Shown one piece after another: positions 23,126-35,400 of a stretch of 64,000 nt of DNA. The DNA comes from Diospyros lotus (lineage: Eukaryota > Streptophyta > Magnoliopsida > Ericales > Ebenaceae): positions 17,939,030-18,003,029 of the forward strand of contig NC_068346.1 in assembly GCF_014633365.1 (NCBI RefSeq). Direction: 5' to 3'. The position numbers were made by a program, and so were the translations under genes. The notes under the pieces were generated by a model, which had not been told where the DNA came from, ran no database searches, and saw nothing but the letters and a program-made list of their open reading frames with translations. Each line of letters begins with the position of its first letter. Positions within the stretch are counted from its first letter, which is position 1.

Positions 23126-23628
23126 CCATATATATATATCCACGTTCTTTTCTTAGTCTTCTTTTCATAAAAGCTGTTTTGCTGCAGTCCAAGCCAAGCC
23201 CCGTCTGCCATCTACCTGTCCAAATAATGCCAGCCGATCGACGACTCGTCGGCTCTGGCACATTTACGTGTAAGTCTATACTTAAAAAAAAAAATCTGCT
23301 TTTGTAAAATTTCTAAGTTTGATGTTTGGTGCTCTCAACTCTTGCTTGTACTTGAACCAAGCAACTCATTTTATAAATTTCATTTGACCAAGTTAATTAT
23401 GACTTGATTAATCAATACAGCCTTAATTTATTCAAAATGCTTCAGTTGTAGATATGTTAGAATGAATGAATGTACATCTCAACATTCAACTTCGTTGCCA
23501 AAAAACAGAAAGCGACCACTCGATCAAACTCCAAAGACTACAAAAATATGGAATTAAATGCTGCACCACATTTTGACTCCAGCTAGGTAGCTGCTTAAAA
23601 TCCATCAATTTGGATATTTCACAACAGG
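23126..23628. other. 3' flank of the carbonic anhydrase gene
   Basis: This contains the presumed 3'UTR directly after the TGA. No other coding region was recognised. AT-rich stretches that could act in polyadenylation are present, but none can be singled out. A run of a's at about 23283-23294 follows. Confidence 0.5.
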
Positions 23629-23636
23629 CATGTGAG

Positions 23637-25407
23637 TAGGATTGCAATCGAATCTAGGTCAGCTGAGTTTCTCTCGATTAACATTATCGAGCTCGAGCTT
23701 GGCTCATTAATTCGTTTGACGAGATAGTTCGAGCTCAGTTCGTTAATTGAATTAATGAACTGAGCTTGAGATCAGTTGAGGATTGGCCTTGACCTGAAAT
23801 TTTTTTAAATGTTTGGTTTAAAAAAATTAATAAATTGATGTACAATAAAAATATCAACCTATAATCAACAAATATTCCTAAATTAATTCAATCTAATAAT
23901 CAACAAATATAACATCTACATGATAATCAAGTAATAATAATTTTATAAATTACAATAAACATAATAATATCAATCACCATACAATAAGATAATCAAAATA
24001 CTTGTCTAACTATTTTCAAAATACAAACATAATCAAAATTACAGCACATCAATGACATTTTCAATTTAACTTCAACATAGTTGGCTCTAAATATTAACGT
24101 GCAATTTGAAATTACAATATTAATCAGTAATCACAATTATATATCAAATCACATATATTAACCTACAAAATACCAATACATCAAAAGCCTCCAAGAATAA
24201 ATTGAATAATTCTAATCACTATTATAAACTAATAATTCTAATCACCGATTCACTATTATTTAAAATTAATAATACTTAGAATGTGTATTTAATACTAATA
24301 ATTCTAATCACTATTATTAATATTATTAACTATTATTGATTTTAGATAAAATTATTATAAATTTTACAGTGTCATGTTAGTTTATATATTTTATTTGTAA
24401 ATGAAATACTTAAAATGTGCATTTAATACTATTTGTAATGATTAATTTTTGAAATTTAATATAATGTTAGTAGAGTAAATTAAGTATTACTCGATTGGGA
24501 TATGAAATTACTAAGTAGTAATTTTTTGAAATTTAATTATACAAGTATAGAGTTGTTATTTTAATCTATATTTATTACTCGGTACTTAAATTAAATGTTG
24601 TAGTTACTCAATTAATGTCATTCTATCATATACTTGAGTAAGATAAATATATAATCGATTAATCTCTTAAATGTTTAGGTTTTACTTCATTAAAAATAAA
24701 AAATTAGTCGAGTATAATATTTGTTAGTTGTTACTCAACTAAACATTTTCTTACTCGATTAAAATAATAATTATTCTATTAAACTCATACATTAGTTGAT
24801 TAATTTTAAGTCACAACAAATCTTTTATCAATACATTCTATTAATAATATATTAATATTATAATAATAATATAAAGTTTGATAATTTTATGTTAAATAAT
24901 ATCTCTATAAAATTATGAATAATTTTATTAACATATACACATTCTATTTTTAAGTCACAAAAAAATATTTTTTTCAACACATTCTATTAATGATATATTG
25001 ATATTATTATAATAATATAAAGTTTGATAATTTTATAAAATAATGAATAATTTTATTAATATATTTATAAACAAGTATATTCAAAATTATAAATAATTTT
25101 ATTCATGTATTTATATATAAGCCTATTCACGAGTTAACTCACGAGCCTATAATTGAGTCAGCTCGAGTGTCTATAATCAAGCTAAATCTCAAGTCACTAT
25201 TCGAGCCATTTTGCGAGTTTATAATCGAGATAGTTCGCGAGCCCATCAAGCTGAACTTTGCTATGCTCAAGTTCAATTCGTTTAGAAATTGATTTTCAAA
25301 GTTAAGCTCAACCTAAACTCATTTATTTTAACGAATGAACTAAAATAAAATTTTATCGAATCGAGTATTAAGCCGAACTCAAACAGTTTGGCTCATTTGT
25401 AACCCTA
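23637..25407. mobile_element. Non-autonomous hAT-type element with 8-bp target duplication
   Basis: The ends are taggattgcaa and the inverse of the right end, tagggttacaa. The 8-bp direct duplication catgtgag is found at 23629-23636 and 25408-25415. Inside both ends are arrays of gagctcgag, cgagctca and cgcgag-like words, in opposite orientation, about 250-300 bp deep. The centre is extremely AT-rich with no reading frame. An 8-bp duplication and TAGGGTTGCAA-type termini are typical of hAT elements in plants. The copy is 1771 bp long. Confidence 0.85.
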
Positions 25408-25415
25408 CATGTGAG

Positions 25416-28400
25416 CAACTAGTGTCTGTTGATCGATCTTGAGAAGCCTAGCCGCTTAATTTCACCACCTAATTAATTAATGAGAATTGTAGAACAGAGT
25501 GTGGTTTGGCCGCCGCCGGCGAGGGAAATGACCTTTTATAGCTATAGATCAAAGTCAAGCCCGGGCGAATGAGAGTTAATTTTGGGCTGAGGAAAAGGGG
25601 TTGAATTTTGATTAATGAAACCAGACAAGCGGTGGATTGGTGGGTTGGCGAAGCTATTGTATATATTCATTTTGCTTCAAACCTTAATATAAAATAACAT
25701 TAAGATAAGAGGGATGATTTGCTGAGAAATAAATATACAGGATAACTACTCTTCCAAACGTTAAGCCCCACATCCGTAACCAATAGATACATTTTTATTT
25801 CTTAAAATTAAGATGCTACTTAACTGAATAAAATTTACTTGCTTGGTCAACGGTTGTTAGCTAGCTAGGCTACAAAGCAATCTATTCTTAAAGAGATATT
25901 TAGACAACAATATCAAAAACAACAGTGACGACGATATCATGGTCGTAACTAAAAAATGACATTTTTAGTGATAACCACCTTTAATCATCATTAATATAGG
26001 TATTTTAGTGACAACGAGGAACTGGTACAAAAAAATTTTTTAGTGATGGTCATAAATGGTTGTCACTAACGAGTTAATTTTAGTGACGACTAACTTTCTC
26101 ACCACTAATTTTACTAGTGACGAGGATATTAGTGTCGACTTGTGACGGTTTATCTGACCGTCACTAATACTTTTTAGATTTTTAGTGATGATCCTGACTT
26201 TCACTAAAAATCTTATTTCTTCCATTAACTAAGTGTGTATAATTTTTAAGAAACTATTACTTGGATAATCATTTTGTGTGTGACAGTACTAATGGTGAGT
26301 TAATTGTCAATAGTGAATAATCACCAATGATTGGATGACCATTAATTTTGAATGTCACATTAATTCAATTCAATGTTCAAATAATATTTTTATAATCTTT
26401 AAAAATTAATTGACAGTTTTGTAAAAAAGAAAATATCTATAATTTCTCAAATTTACTAATTGCCTGTACAAATATCATTACCAATAATTTTTAATTTTGA
26501 ATCTACTCGAGAGAAAATAAGCATGCATGCCCTCTTCAATTGGGTTAGAAAGATTAAGATATATTTAAATCTGTTAACAATTTTGAGGATTAATAGATTA
26601 TAAGCTGCAACAGGAATGTGTATTTAATTTTAAAGTAAGCAAACAATTCAAAATGTAGTAAGATATAAGTGTCCAGTAACAAATGGTTTCTTCTTCCAAC
26701 TTTTAATAATCTGCCAAACAACAGATAATTTAGTGAAAATTGGGGTTTAATTTCAAATATTTGGATTATTGGATAGGTTGAAATAGTCTACAACATGTTT
26801 TAAGTTATGTGAATTTGGATAGAATCTTTAATTAATTTTATTATCTGAAATTTAAAATTTAAAATTCATTAAATGCATGGATACATTTTTGGTCAAATTC
26901 GAAATCACTCTATTCAAAACCAACTTAAGTGTGTTATAAAGGATTAATATATAATCGTTCCATGCATTGTGTGGTTTAAATGATATAATATTTATTTATC
27001 AAAAAGAAAAACATAATTATATATGTTTTGTTCCCTTTTACGTGATAATTTGGTGGAAAGAGAGTTGGGAAATATCTTTATGTGAGTTTGGAGTTCCCTA
27101 ATCTTTTATATCATTAATACTTACTGGTGCTTCTTCCATAGTATCTTTGGGTGCCTGTACCTGCAAATAAATGAATAGCGTTCCTTTGGATTTATCCTCC
27201 TGATGAATGATAAACTATTGGATTAATAGTTTGGCTGTCAACTTGAATAACTGGTGGACAAAAGGGTACTCAAAAGCCAATTACTTTTTTGCAATTTGAT
27301 CTTAAAGTTGTATTATTGAGGCTTTTATGATGCATTTGTAACCAACTTATTCTAGGGGCTCTGTAATACGTTGAATTGCATGCTGTTAGTTTACAGTTAG
27401 GGTTCTTCTACGATTTGGATGTCTCTCCAGTGATTTTCCATTTCAACATGGTAGGGTTTGTTTCTCTTTACTTGTTTGATTGGATCAGTAATCCTTTTCG
27501 TGTTTGATTTAGGGCTTTAATTTGATTCTTTCTCTCTCACTCTCTGGCAGAAACAAATGACCACGAATTGAGCAACTCCGTTGATCTTTGCATTTGACTT
27601 AAGGTGCATGTTTGATCTCAACATATGATCACTTGAATCACCTGTAACTCAAATCCTTACATCAAAAACTATTGAATGTTCAACCCACAGTGTGCTGCTT
27701 GGAGACCTATTTAATTAATGAATCTGAAGAGGGAATATTCAATGCTATTCTTGACATCATAAGTTGATATTAAAGATGTAGGTTATTGAAAAAACATTGA
27801 AGCCATGTTCCTTTGATAACCAAATCCATATCAATTCACTTTGAATCCATTAATATAAACACAAGAACCCCATCAAAATTGAAACAGTAAGACTACAAGT
27901 GATGCTTTCAAATTTTATGGGAAAAAAGGGTAGGTAATTCTAAATTATTAACTTTGCATACAGCTAGATAGCTCAAAGTTGGCTGTTGTAAGGAAACAAC
28001 AACCAACAATAAGCGAAAGTGCTTATGAATTATGGTAATTTATTCGTTTTGAGGTTTCAAATCTGTAACCCTTATTATTCCTTAAAGTTGGTTGCATCTG
28101 TTCATTTGTACTTCAGGAAGGGAAATCGCTTAATTATGAATTAAGGTAATGTATTTGTTTTGAGGTTTCAAATCTGGGGCAGCCCTTATTATTATCAATT
28201 GATCAAGTAAACAGTGCTGGTCACGGTTGGCAAAATAAGCTTGCAATGCTATAGTCACGGCATCAAATGCAGTACTAGTTGTTAAGAATTCTGGATTTTC
28301 ACACTTGTTAAGACCTTAAGCACGTCAATTGATTATACTGATTAAGAGAAAAGTAGAATAGGGGAAAAAGAATAGAGGTGCCCTGAATTAAGTTTATCTT

Positions 28401-28900
28401 GACAAGTCTACTTAGTAGATGATTAATTACAAGTCCTATAATTTTAAACTGGTAATTACCTGCAACTAAACCCCTATCTTTCCAACTCTAGATTGTACCA
28501 TCTCATTGACCATTGCAAGTATGGCATAATTGTTTGATGAATCCAAGTCTAAATCCCTAACTTGCATCCGAAAAGAATATATGAAAGAAAGAAGAACGTA
28601 TACTACTATTAATATTATGTTGGATTGGAATATTGGAACAACCTTCATGAGGCTTTTATTATGGACTCTTGAAGCAACTACATTTCAGGGTGCTTTTAGG
28701 CTTTTGGATTTATCCTTCATGGATATTTGATGACCAAATCATTTCCCCTTACACATCTTATCTTTAATAGGAACAACTCCAACATTATTGCAAATAAACC
28801 CTTATTTCTTATTTTATTTTCTTGTATCACTAGATATCTATTTTAGCATCTTCATTTTAATTACATTCATATTTGCAAGTGTCAGTGTTTTACTACCTAA
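25416..28900. other. AT-rich intergenic DNA
   Basis: No gene could be supported. About 25910-26240 holds repeated ttagtgacga / gtcactaa words next to a gtacaaaaaaattttttagtg, listed separately as a CACTA remnant. About 27390-27610 has a gene-like base composition (cttctacgatttgg, then tttctctctcactctctggcag) that might be an old exon and splice acceptor, but no protein is recognisable. A 50-bp block containing ttttgaggtttcaaatctg is duplicated at about 28047 and 28160. Confidence 0.5.
25915..26235. mobile_element. Degenerate CACTA-like subterminal repeat cluster
   Basis: More than ten copies of ttagtga(c/t)g or its inverse lie in 320 bases. In the middle is ggtacaaaaaaattttttag, close to the cactacaaaaaa-type end of CACTA transposons. 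No opposite end was found, so this looks like a remnant or two abutting ends. It is a different family from the element at 1894-5532. Confidence 0.45.
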
Positions 28901-28939
28901 CATTTTATGTTATCAATAAAGCTAGTCTTATAACTTATT

Positions 28940-29575
28940 GGACTGTACCAGCTCAATATTAACCCTTGGCACCTGACCCAGTCTTGGCCCACGGCCTAAA
29001 TCTCGGCCCCCAGCTCGCGACCCGATCTCGGCCCCCAGCTCGCGACCCGATCTCGGCCCCTAGCCCACGACCCGATCTCGGCCCTAGGCCCGCAACTCGA
29101 TCTTAGCCCTACGCCAGCCTATAACAGCATCATTACAGCCACACACTGGATACTCCCACACTCACTTAAGATCTCATCCTCATTTATGGCAGATCCCATC
29201 CTCATTTATGGTTGATTACATTCTTATTAATGGCAAATCTCATCCACATTAATGGCAGTCTCATCGGCACCATGCCACCATCAGGAAGCTCCGGCGCCGG
29301 ATGTCCAGTCCTCTCACCCTGCAAACACACGACGCATGCATGCAGGAGGGCCTTTCCTCCTTCCATATAAATCAGTTTTCCTCAGAGCCAAAATATGTTC
29401 TTCTCTAACCTACTGATACTCTGCCCATTTACTCTCTTATTTATTAGAGCATCAAAGGGCTTGCAAATGCCACCCATCTCCTGACAGATCGATCATCTAA
29501 GTCCATTCCTTGCCGTTGTTAGCTCATGTCCGACCATCCCTTTGGGCCAAAAGGAACATCTGGCTCCCACCGTGG
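28940..29575 (+). mobile_element. LTR-like leader of a retrotransposon with tandem-repeat body
   Basis: A TATA box (ccatataaatc, about 29363) is followed by a leader ending catctggctcccaccgtgg, close to the tggcgcccaccgtgggg sequence that ends LTRs and starts the primer-binding region of many plant gypsy elements. Between 28975 and 29110 a unit of about 29 bases (cccagctcgcgacccgatct) is repeated four to five times. The left border is not defined, and no matching right LTR was found in the window. Confidence 0.45.
28975..29110. repeat. Tandem repeat of about 29 bp
   Basis: Four to five decreasingly perfect copies of a unit around gctcgcgacccgatctcggc. The unit is GC-rich and sits in the putative U3 part of the leader described above, so it may be a regulatory array of the element. 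Confidence 0.8.
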
Positions 29576-29928
29576 TCCCATCCTAACTAAACCTTGTATC
29601 AAATAGGTCAGTCCGCCCCCAAGTGCTCAGGTTTATCCTAGCGGGCGGACCTCGAGGCCTCGCCTCATTCAAGCGATGTGTTGTATCAAATAGGCGCCAA
29701 CAGACCTCGAGTTTTCTCGGTCTCGCCCCAACAAACCGTTAGTCATCTCGGTCTCAACCGTGCTCCGTGTATAACACCAATGCGATCAGTCCACCCCCAA
29801 GTGCTCGGGTCTATCTCAATGAGCGGACCTTTGGGCCTTGCCTCATCCAAGCGATGTCTTGTATCAAACAAGCACCGGTAGACCTCGAGTCTTCTCAGTC
29901 TCGCCCCAACGAATCTCGAGTCATCTCG
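29576..29928 (+). repeat. Segment 1 of an approximately 180-bp tandem array
   Basis: Units contain ctccgtgtatcaaa, then gtcaatctgcccccaagtgc, then gggcggacctcgaggcctcg, then gatgccttgtatcaaacagg, then cctcgagtcttctcggtctc. The array continues, after removal of inserted solo LTRs, at 32270-32568 and 34622-35300. The same word is spaced 180 bases apart in the intact parts (32283 to 32463) and about 178 apart at 34699 to 34877. Frames through the array are shadows. Confidence 0.85.
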
Positions 29929-32269
29929 TGTAATATCCAAAACTTTTGGGTTACTTTTGAAATAAATATATGGAAAGAAATACGAAGTTCTAAAGGAATC
30001 AATATCAGAATAGCCCGAGAAAATGATCGAATCAACCAAAGGGAATGCCTGGGAGCTTAGATACCTAAGCAAATAGGTATGTCCCCAACAAACATCTTGA
30101 GATATGATTTATGGCATTGAAAAAAATAGGATCAGAGACAGTTTTCTGTATAGCTTCGGATTAGGCTGAAAAATCGAATTGTCATAAGGGGCTTCCAAAA
30201 AGTCAACGAAACCCATAAAATAGTCAAATTTGGCCTGATAAACAACCTTTAAGTGGTTTTGGGTCGAAACGAAAGAATTTATGATCAAATCATTCATTCG
30301 GGCCTAAGTGTAATTTTTCAATTTTACCCGAGAGGGATCAAAAAGATATTTTTCTAAAAGTTTCATGGATGAAATGAAGAATCTAGAACTTGTGGACCTT
30401 ATGGTATACTTGGAAACCCAAGGGGTTGCCCGAAAAGGGCTAAAAATAAAATTTCTAAAGTTGAGAGAGGGCAAAAGTAGAAATTTGCAAAACTTCCCAC
30501 AGCCATGGCCGACCACACCCATCCTATCACCGAATTCGACCATGGGAGACCAGAGGAAGTGGATGAGAAGGACCTTAGAGCAAGGCCTAGGCCATTCTTG
30601 GCCGATAATCGGCCATCATGGCCGAAATTTTGGCCAAAAGTGGCCAAAATTTTGGGCCATTGTAATTAGATTTTTAGGGGCTCTCATCGAGGTTTTTGAA
30701 CTTATCTAGGACAAGTAGAGGTGCTAAGGACCCTGAAATAGACAAGCATTAGCATTTAGAGGCTCGATTTTGGCCATAAATAAAGAAAGTTTTAGCCGAG
30801 GGTTTTTAGAAATTGGGACTCAAATTACTCTCATTTTGGGTTGAATCGAGGGCTAGGGATAAGGGGCTTTTGTTCTTAAGTTGGTGAGGATCATTCAAAA
30901 AAATTTGGAGGGTTTTCGTGTAGTTTTGGTTAGGTTTCAAAGCTTCACCGGAAAAAAGAGATGGTAGCCTTGGCCAAGGGTTTAAACGACCGGTTAGGGT
31001 ACCTTCGGTGTTTCTTTCAAGCCGAAATTGGTACCAACGTGATCGACTAAGGGAGTAGAGCAAGCCAAGGTCATTAGCCAGCATCACTGATGTATCGGCA
31101 CCAGAGAAGACGACTAGCGTGTGGGTTTACATGCGCTAGTCCTTACTTGTGGATCACGCACTAGGCGTGTGAGTGTACGTGGTAGCCATGTAATTTTTGA
31201 TTTTTTTTAAATTTCTTAGAAAAATATTTTAGGATTTTTGGTGGAAAAATATTTGGAAAAAAAATTGAGTAGATATTTATTATAGAATATTAGAGAAGAA
31301 AAATAGAAAGAAATTGTGAAAAAATAGGTTTTCATATTTATTTAAATAAATATGATGAATAGGGTGCTTTGTGGCTCAATATTGAGTGATCATGCGATTT
31401 TGAGGCTTAGCATGCAAATCGAGGCAGTACACGCTTTTCAAGGTGCTTTGAATCTAGTTTAAAAGGTGAGTGGTTTTTCCCAAAAGCTTATATATGATAT
31501 GAATTGCCTATATTGAGCATGATAGTCACGAAAATGGCTAAGTTATATGAGCATTTTGTCATATGTATGCATGTATTGCTGCATCATTATTCATGACATT
31601 TCACTTGGCATGATATTATTAGCATATCGATACTTGTGTCGGGATGGGATATCGCCCTTATAGTGTAGCTAGAATTCCCCAAGGATAATTGATGGAACAA
31701 CGTTAGGTGTACCCCGTAAGTAGGTTGGGATTACTGCATGGGGTTATGTGCCGTGCTGGTGGGCCAGAGAAGTTACACTAGGGCATACGTTTGTTCATAT
31801 CGATGTATTATTCATTCATGATTATTTTAACCCTCTCTTAAAAGATTCATCTTCTAATGTTGGACATCTATCCCTATAATATTTCACATTTCAGGCGAGA
31901 CTAGCGACCAAAAGGGCAAAGGGGTGATCGAGGCATGAGTATGATGGAGGTTTTGTGGGCCCTATGCTAGGGCCAGGACCAGTTAATCATATGGTTTTGT
32001 ATTTAGTTTATAACTGTTGTCGTATGGTTTTGATTGTTATTGTTATGTTGGGCGAACAATATGTATGAACTTATGTATGTTATGATTTTTTAGGCTTCTT
32101 AAGGTTTTGATCTTGCTTCTACTTATGTTTAAGTATTTCATTTCCTTAATTCTATTTTGGAAATGTTATTCTTATAAGATATGTTGAGGATTTTAGCATG
32201 ATTCGTATATGTAAAAAAAAAAATCCTAGCATATATCAACACAACGCCCTGGAAAGGCGAGGCGTTACA
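29929..32269 (+). mobile_element. Solo LTR, TGTAA..TTACA family, copy B
   Basis: It starts TGTAATATCC and ends GGCGTTACA. The perfect 5-bp duplication tctcg is found at 29924-29928 and 32270-32274. The plus orientation is shown by gattcatcttctaatgtt (about 31845) and the block with attgatggaacaacgttag (about 31690), both shared with copy D. The copy is 2341 bp with no internal domain. Frames at 30365-30709 and others lie inside it and are not genes. Confidence 0.88.
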
Positions 32270-32568
32270 TCTCGATCCCAACTGTGCTCCGTGTATCAAA
32301 TCGACGCAGTCAATCCTGCCCTAAGGGCTCGGGTCTATCCTGGCAGGCGGACCTCGAGGCCTCACCTCATTCAAGCAATGCCTTATATCAAACAGGCGTC
32401 AGCACACCTCGAGTCTTCTCGATCTTGCCTCAATGGACCTCGAGTCATCTTGGTCCCAACCGTGCTCCATGTATCAAACCGACGCAGTCAGTATGCCCCC
32501 AAGTGCTCGGGTCTATCCCGACGGGCGAACCTAGAGGCCTTGTCTCTTCCAAGCGATGCCTTGTATCA
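32270..32568 (+). repeat. Segment 2 of the 180-bp tandem array
   Basis: Two near-complete units lie between copies B and C. The array resumes mid-unit exactly where copy B's target duplication ends, showing that B inserted into a pre-existing array. Confidence 0.85.
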
Positions 32569-34621
32569 TGTAATGCCTTACTTTTCCAAATACGCAATAA
32601 TTTGAAATATAATTAAGACATCACCTACGGGCGTTATGGAAACCCTTACCAACGGAAGCATTGGATCGAACTACAAGCTTAACCAAAGCTAAACAAAGAG
32701 GTTTCCACTAGATTTCCTTTACAGGTATAAGAAATTATACGACATTCAATACTCCATAAAACACAACACATCACAGTAGGTACAATTGTAGGATACCCAC
32801 ACACACCTTTTACAACCTTGAGTATCCTAGCTGCTATTTACAATACATCACTTGGGTTACAAGGGTACATAATGAAACCAAAAGTCCTAAGCTAGCCGAT
32901 CATCACTTCCTCGCTCACGCTTGAAATGGAACCTGAAACACCTGTTACTTCCAATATACCTGGAACGTGGAACATTCCAGGGGCATCAACCAAAGTTAGA
33001 TATATACCTAAGTGAGTGGCAAGAAAGAAAGGAAATAGTGCATGCAAGAGCAAAAATAGAATATAACAAGAAGTTCCCCCGAGCCTCCATCATCCTTGCC
33101 GGCACTTGTGTGAAACGCCTCAGCCCCACCTGTAGGCTAAGCCCCACCTATAGGCACGTGATCAAAGTCTGACCCCTCAGCCCCACCTGTAGGCACGAGA
33201 TTGCCCCCCCTTAATCATCATGACGATTCACCAACAAGCGACCAATCATCATAGACAAATTCCTGATCCACTAATAGCCACTATCACCAAACAATATGTT
33301 GAAGACAAAGTAGAAGGAATATGTACAAACTAAGGAATATCAAGTAGGCACGGCTCCACCTGTAGGCACAGTGCACAAACCAAGAAAAATATGATGTGCA
33401 AACCACAAGCCATGCACGAGAGTAATCATGTTTAACCCCATCGATGAACCACAACAACAAACTTTGTGATGCAAGCAAAATAGGAAAGAAATGCTCGGAA
33501 GGAAGGAAACATGAGATGTAAGCCACCAACCCGACACAAATGAGATCAAGGATAATCAAGAAGAAACAAAAAGCATGTGAAAACCACTCACCTTGAAGGT
33601 TTACCCTAAGAATCACTATTTACGACAAGCGGGAATGGTTTTCTTGTGGTTTTGACGTCGTTTGGCACAACCTATGGTGCCGGTCCTAAACTTTCCAGCG
33701 AGGCAGTTCCTTCCCCTTTCTTAGCAGAATTTTCTCCTTCCTTTGGTAGCGTTTTCTCTCTCCAAATCCCTTTCTTTTGCTTCTTGCTTGGTGCCCAAAA
33801 TGAATAACCCTAAAGCCCTTATTTATAGGAAACTCCGATGAATCAAATCGCGCCACATGTCGCATCATCATGAGACTTCAAATCCTATCTCCTAAGTGGC
33901 CAATGAATGCTTGCCACATGTCCTTAGGGATAAGATTTGGAGACTTTTGCAAACTTGGAGGCTAAGTAAGCTTTCTGGCCAATCATATTTCACCATGTGT
34001 CTTGCCACCCAAGCACCCTCATCATGACTCATAATTATCTTCCAAATTGTGACTAATCACTTTGTGCCACTTGTCCCATCATCATGAGGCCTTAAATTAA
34101 CTTCCAAGTAACCCAATGGTTGTTTGCCATGTGTCCTTGAGGATAAAGTTTGGAGATTTTGGAGGCTAAGCAAAAGATTTAGAGAAGATTTAGGGAAGAC
34201 TTTAAGAAGACTTAGAGAAAAGACTTGGACTTGGACTTCAAAATGATCCAAAGCTCCATTTGATTTGAGTTTGAAATCCAAGATATTTTGAAGAGATATT
34301 TTAAGGTTTCAACAAACGACACTTTGGCCCGAACTTTTCACGTAACTGCACTTAAACCCTTTGCAACTTGGGTCCCCGGCCCATTTTTAATTGCACTTTT
34401 TTATCCCCAAAAATGGATAAATTACACTAGTATCCCAAGATTTTAGATAAATTACACTTTTACCCGAACTTCAATATTTATGATTTTGCCCCTGGTTCAG
34501 AAACTGAACCTTTGTCGCAAGACTTCTATAATCCCTTGAAATGACCTATTTCCTCAAATATTAGAACCTAATAACCTTAGGTATTACATCATATTTGAGT
34601 TTGAAAATATGGGATGTTACA
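32569..34621 (-). mobile_element. Solo LTR, TGTAA..TTACA family, copy C
   Basis: It starts TGTAATGCC and ends GGGATGTTACA. The perfect 5-bp duplication tatca is found at 32564-32568 and 34622-34626. The minus orientation follows from the inverse motif acattccaggggcatcaacc (about 32970). A short word with ccccacctgtaggcac occurs several times at 33120-33370. The copy is 2053 bp with no internal domain. A second ttaca at about 34584-34588 is not the border, since the duplication fits only 34621. Confidence 0.86.
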
Positions 34622-35400
34622 TATCAAATAGGCACCGACAGGCCTCGAGTTTGCTTAGTCTCGCCCCAACGGACCTCAAGTCATCTCGGTCCCAACAGTG
34701 CTCCGTGTATCAAATCGACGCGGTCAATCTTCCCCGAAGCGCCTGAGTTTATCCCGACTAGCAAACCTCGAGGCCTCGCATCGCTCAAGCAATTCCTTGT
34801 ATCAAACAAGCGTCGATGGACCTTGATTCTTCTTGGTCTCGCCCCAACGGACCTCAAGTCATCTCGGTCCCAACCATGCTCTGTGTATCAAACTGACACA
34901 GTCAATCTGCCCCCAAGCGCCCAGGTTTAACCCAACTGGCGGACCTCGAGGCCTTGCCTCGTCCAAGTGATGCCTTGTATTAAATAGGTGCCGATACTCC
35001 TCGAGTCTTCTCGATCTCGCCCCAACGAACCTCGAGTAACCTCGATCCCATCCTAACTAAGCCTTGTATCAAACAGGCACTAGCAGACCACGAGTTTCCC
35101 CGGTCCCATCCTAACCAAGCCTTGTATCAAACAGACGCCAACAGATCTCGAGTCTCCTCGGTCTCACCCCAACCATGCCTTGTATCAAACAGGCATCGGC
35201 ATTAACAAATCTCGAGTTATCTCGATCCCACCCAACTTACGCCTTTAATCAAACAGGCATCTACAGATCTAGAGTTACCTCGCTTCTATCCAAACTCATG
35301 TTTTGTCTGATACGAGTATTACCAGACCTCCAACCACCTCGATATCGCCGAGCTATGACTCAAAACAGACATGTCCGGAGACCTAGGCTCACCTAGAACT
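34622..35400 (+). repeat. Segment 3 of the tandem array, decaying into about 60-bp subunits
   Basis: Two further units of about 178-180 bp are followed, from about 34930, by shorter units of about 60 bp built from ccttgtatcaaacagg and cctcgagt..ctcggtccca. Repeat identity falls toward 35380. The change from long to short period suggests growth by unequal exchange or replication slippage. Confidence 0.8.

Noticed and set aside
32198..32616. Two overlapping frames of 135 and 110 codons
   Set aside because: They are translations of the 180-bp tandem array in two phases; similar frames recur in each array segment.
34584..34588. Alternative right end (ttaca) for solo LTR copy C
   Set aside because: The following bases do not repeat the left-flank pentamer tatca, whereas those after 34621 do exactly.
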